From positions 33,091-97,090 of the forward strand of contig NZ_MULI01000022.1 of NCBI RefSeq assembly GCF_002939385.1: a stretch of DNA of 64,000 nt, given 5' to 3'. Source of the stretch: Streptomyces sp. MH60 (GTDB taxonomy: Bacteria; Actinomycetota; Actinomycetes; Streptomycetales; Streptomycetaceae). The notes below the pieces were generated by a model. The model did not search any database. It had not been told where the DNA came from and was given only the letters and a program-made list of their open reading frames with translations. Below are positions 61,174 to 64,000 of this stretch, in pieces. The translations under genes were made by a program, and so were the position numbers. How positions within the stretch are numbered: the stretch's first letter is position 1; each line of letters starts with the position of its first letter.

Positions 61174-62349
61174 TTACGGGTGCAGGATCACCAGATCGTC
61201 CCTGTGTACGACCTCACGTTCGTACGCGGGTCCGAGTTCGCGCGCCAGTTCCCGGGTGGAGCGGCCGATCAGCCGGGGCATCTCCTTGGCGTCGAAGTTG
61301 ACCACTCCCCGTGCCACCGCCGCTCCGGTGCCGTCCCGCAGCTCGACGGGGTCGCCCGCGGCGAACTCGCCCTCGACGCCCGCGATCCCGGCCGGCAGCA
61401 GCGATTTGCGGCCCTCGACGACCGCCCGTACCGCCCCGTCGTCGAGGACGAGCGCCCCCCGCGGGGTGGAGGCGTGCTGGAGCCACAGCAGCCGGTCGGC
61501 GGAGCGCCTGCCGGTGGCGTGGAAGTAGGTGCCGGTGTCACCGCCGGTCAGGGCGTCGGCCGCGTGCACCGCGCTGGTCAGCACCACGGGGATGCCCGCG
61601 GCGGCGGCGATCCGGGCCGCCTCGACCTTGGTGACCATGCCGCCGGTGCCGACCCCGGCCTTGCCCGCGCTGCCGATGTCGACGCCCGCGAGGTCGGCCA
61701 TGTCCCGCACCTCGGCCAGCCGTGAGGTGCCGGGCCTGCTCGGGTCGCCGTCGTAGACGCCGTCCACGTCGGACAGCAGCACCAGCAGGTCGGCGCGGAC
61801 CAGGTGGGCGACGAGGGCGGCGAGGCGGTCGTTGTCGCCGAAGCGGATCTCGTCGGTGGCGACGGTGTCGTTCTCGTTGACGATCGGGAAGGCGCCCATC
61901 GCCAGCAGCTTGTCCAGGGTGCGGGAGGCGTTGCGGTGGTGGGCGCGGCGGCTCATGTCGTCGCTGGTCAGCAGCACCTGGCCGACACGGACGCCGTAGC
62001 GGGCGAAGGAGGCGGTGTAGCGGGCGACCAGCAGCCCCTGGCCGACGCTGGCGGCGGCCTGCTGGCGGGCCAGGTCCGTCGGGCGGCGGCGCAGGCCCAG
62101 CGGGGCGAGCCCCGCGGCGATGGCGCCGGAGGAGACGAGGACGATCTCCTTGTCGGTCCCGCGCACCTTGGCCAGCACGTCGACGAGCGCGTCGACCCGG
62201 TCGGCGTCCAGACCTCCCGCGGCGGTGGTCAACGAGGAGGAACCGACCTTGACGACGATCCTGCGGGCCTCGCCCACGGCCTGCCTCGCCGCCGGCCCCG
62301 TTCCCGGCCTTGCCCCTGCCACGGCCCCGTCCGCCTCTCCCGTCGACAC
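61174..62349 (-). CDS. proB: Glutamate 5-kinase
   Basis: A 391-aa enzyme for the first step of proline synthesis, feedback-inhibited by proline. Seen: amino-acid kinase domain (IVVKVGSSSLTT, VLVSSGAIAAG, FPIVNENDTVATDEIRFGDND, GTGGMVTKVEAA) and a C-terminal PUA domain (about 310-385). GTG 62349 follows AGGGA, 7 bases upstream. It is divergent from a CDP-glycerol-transferase-like gene. Confidence 0.95.
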   Translation of the reverse strand: MSTGEADGAVAGARPGTGPAARQAVGEARRIVVKVGSSSLTTAAGGLDADRVDALVDVLAKVRGTDKEIVLVSSGAIAAGLAPLGLRRRPTDLARQQAAASVGQGLLVARYTASFARYGVRVGQVLLTSDDMSRRAHHRNASRTLDKLLAMGAFPIVNENDTVATDEIRFGDNDRLAALVAHLVRADLLVLLSDVDGVYDGDPSRPGTSRLAEVRDMADLAGVDIGSAGKAGVGTGGMVTKVEAARIAAAAGIPVVLTSAVHAADALTGGDTGTYFHATGRRSADRLLWLQHASTPRGALVLDDGAVRAVVEGRKSLLPAGIAGVEGEFAAGDPVELRDGTGAAVARGVVNFDAKEMPRLIGRSTRELARELGPAYEREVVHRDDLVILHP

Positions 62350-62547
62350 GCGCCGATCCCTGCGCTCGCCAGGCAATCTACGCGACGGCGAACACGCGCC
62401 GCACCGGAGTTCACGCTGCGGACAGCGGGCCCGGAGCCCACCGGGTCCGCGTCGCGTCAAGGCCCGGCGTCAACACGCGCGTGTCGTCGGGCGGTCACCG
62501 GGCGTTAACCCGGTTGTCCGATGCGTGACGAGCCTGGAGCGACCGCA

Positions 62548-64000
62548 GTGCCCCTACCCCTGCCCCGCCGCCGTCTGCCCCGGCCCTCCCGGCGGCCCTG
62601 TGGTCCCCGCTTCCGCCTGCCCGGGCGGCGGACCGCCGAGAAGCTGCTGGTCCTGGGAGTGCTGGCGGCGGCCTTCGCCGCCCAGGCCCTCGGCGCGCTG
62701 CTGCCGCACGTGCCGCTGCTGCTCGCGGCGAGCGCCGCCTCGCTGGCCGCCGAGGGGGCGCTGTACCGGTGGCAGCGGGGCATGGTGTCGCTGTTCGCCA
62801 AGTCGCACGCCGATGTCACCGTCCGGCACGTGCTGCGCGACCTGCTGCTCGTGGTGGGCCTGCTGCGCCTGGGCGAACAGCACCGCGAGGGGGCGTACGC
62901 GCCGCTCGTCGCCGGGCTGCTCGTCTTCTACGCGGCGCACTGGGCGATCCAGGCGGTGTCCGTCCTGGTCCGGCGCACCCGGACACTGCCCGTGGTGACC
63001 CGCAACATCGACGCCTCCGCGCTGCGGCTGACCCCGGCGCCCCCGGCGCTGCTGCGCCGCCCCGGGCACCGGCTGGCGGCCTTCGGGCTGCCCGCGACGG
63101 CCGGGCTGCTGGTGACGGCGGCGACCGACGCGCCGGTGTACGGGGCGGCCGGGCTCGCGCTGTCCCTGGCGCTGGCGCTGACGGGTCTGGGCGCGCTGCT
63201 GCTGCGGCTGCTGCCGGGGCGCCGGCCCGCGGGCGAGCAGGAGGTGCTCGACTGGTTCGAGGCGTGGCTGACCCGGTACCGGCCGACGGTCGGCCTGTAC
63301 TTCTCGGGCGGGGCGTCCTCGGCGTACCAGGCGAACATGTGGCTGGAGCCGCTGGCGCGGCTGGACGGGCGGCCGGTGATCGTGCTGCGGGAGCGGCACA
63401 TGGTGCAGCGGATCGCGGCGACCGACATCCCGGTGGTGTGCCTGCCGAAGGTGTCGACGCTGATGCGCCTGGAGCACTCGACGCTCCGGGCCCTCCTCCA
63501 CCCCTCCAACTCCGGGAAGACCTCCCAGGTCCTGCGCATCCCGACCATCAAGCACGCCTTCGTCAACCACGGGGAGAGCGACAAGCTGTCCTCGTGCAAC
63601 CCGTACGCGAAGGCGTACGACGAGGTGTGGGTGGCGGGCCCCGCGGCGCGCGAGCGGTACGCGCTGGCGGAGGTCGGCGTCGAGGACAAGGACGTGGTGG
63701 AGATCGGCCGCCCGCAGCTGGACGCCGTACGGCCGTACGCGGGGCCGCCCGCGCCCGGGGCGTTCACGACCGTCCTGTACGCGCCGACCTGGGAGGGCTG
63801 GGACGGCAACCCGGGCAACACCTCGGTGGTCGAGGCCGGGGAGCACCTGGTGCGGGCGCTGCTGGCGGACCCGGGCGTACGGCTGCTGTACAAGCCGCAC
63901 CCGCTGACGGGGTCGGTGGACCCGCGGGCCCGGGCCGCCGACCTGCGCATCCGCGAGCTGGTGCGGGCGGCGAACCGGGAGCGGGGCGGGCCCCGGCCCG
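62548..64000 (+). CDS. CDP-glycerol glycerophosphotransferase-like protein, cut by window end
   Basis: Open reading frame without a stop up to base 64000, at least 484 aa. The N-terminal ~220 residues contain several membrane helices (EKLLVLGVLAAAFAAQALG and later stretches). After them comes a TagF/TagB-like transferase domain: FVNHGESDK, TVLYAPTWEGWDG and LLYKPHPLTG. Such enzymes add glycerol-phosphate units to wall teichoic acid-type polymers. GTG 62548 has GGAG 8 bases upstream; ATG 62521, in frame, has no SD. Divergent from proB. Confidence 0.8.
   Translation, partial: MPLPLPRRRLPRPSRRPCGPRFRLPGRRTAEKLLVLGVLAAAFAAQALGALLPHVPLLLAASAASLAAEGALYRWQRGMVSLFAKSHADVTVRHVLRDLLLVVGLLRLGEQHREGAYAPLVAGLLVFYAAHWAIQAVSVLVRRTRTLPVVTRNIDASALRLTPAPPALLRRPGHRLAAFGLPATAGLLVTAATDAPVYGAAGLALSLALALTGLGALLLRLLPGRRPAGEQEVLDWFEAWLTRYRPTVGLYFSGGASSAYQANMWLEPLARLDGRPVIVLRERHMVQRIAATDIPVVCLPKVSTLMRLEHSTLRALLHPSNSGKTSQVLRIPTIKHAFVNHGESDKLSSCNPYAKAYDEVWVAGPAARERYALAEVGVEDKDVVEIGRPQLDAVRPYAGPPAPGAFTTVLYAPTWEGWDGNPGNTSVVEAGEHLVRALLADPGVRLLYKPHPLTGSVDPRARAADLRIRELVRAANRERGGPRP

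Overview
The window is chromosomal DNA from a high-GC actinomycete, almost certainly a Streptomyces. GC is very high throughout, GTG and TTG starts are common, and gene ends often overlap by 4 bases (ATGA or GTGA). The gene content and order (era; dnaJ-hrcA; hemW; lepA/rpsT; holA; comEC-comEA; leuS; nadD-LCP-rsfS; proA-proB) is the conserved streptomycete core arrangement. The assignment rests on gene content and recalled family features; no database search was run. There is no prophage, transposase, CRISPR array or rRNA operon.

Layout, left to right. 1-6 kb: ybeY, a CorC/HlyC-type CBS membrane protein, an MmcQ/YjbR protein, a divergent drug-type MFS exporter and MmyB-type regulator sharing a perfect 19-bp palindrome, a catalytically dead cytidine-deaminase-like protein, and era. 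6-12 kb: a glucarate catabolic cluster read leftwards (kdgD, gudD, an ACS-type MFS permease, a PfkB kinase) with a divergent IclR regulator. The gudD/permease junction looks frameshifted. 12-22 kb: an MFS protein, a leftward unit (tricorn-like protease, HIT protein, rnz, adenine-type deaminase), a lipoprotein and a hypothetical gene, then rsmE and a nitronate monooxygenase. 22-27.4 kb: hrcA-dnaJ with a CIRCE operator and a duplicated dnaJ tail, a metallo-beta-lactamase-fold protein, DUF3097 and hemW. 27.5-36 kb: a GAF/PP2C/ATPase regulator, a fatty acyl-CoA ligase, lepA and divergent rpsT, an eight-unit 14-bp tandem repeat, and holA. 36-43.4 kb: a YceI protein, a phage-type amidase coupled to a 35-aa ORF, comEC, comEA and degV. 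43.4-51.7 kb: a membrane/coiled-coil protein, leuS with a leucine leader-peptide attenuator, a cytochrome-b-like/NuoF-like redox pair, and two identical tRNA-Ala(GGC) genes flanking two zinc-ribbon genes. 51.7-56 kb: two tiny single-pass membrane proteins, nadD, a degenerate LCP protein, rsfS and a histidine phosphatase. 56-64 kb: an M48 protease, two membrane proteins sharing an N-terminal motif, proA, a hypothetical gene, proB, and a CDP-glycerol-transferase-like gene that runs off the end.

Functionally the window mixes translation and ribosome genes (ybeY, era, rsmE, lepA, rpsT, rsfS, leuS, tRNA), protein quality control (hrcA, dnaJ, M48, tricorn-like), DNA replication and uptake (holA, comEA, comEC), amino-acid and NAD synthesis (proA, proB, nadD) and sugar-acid catabolism. 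The parts most worth following up are the leuS leader attenuator, the b-type cytochrome plus NuoF/ferredoxin pair, the duplicated dnaJ 3' end, and the apparent one-base loss that destroys both the gudD stop and the permease start.
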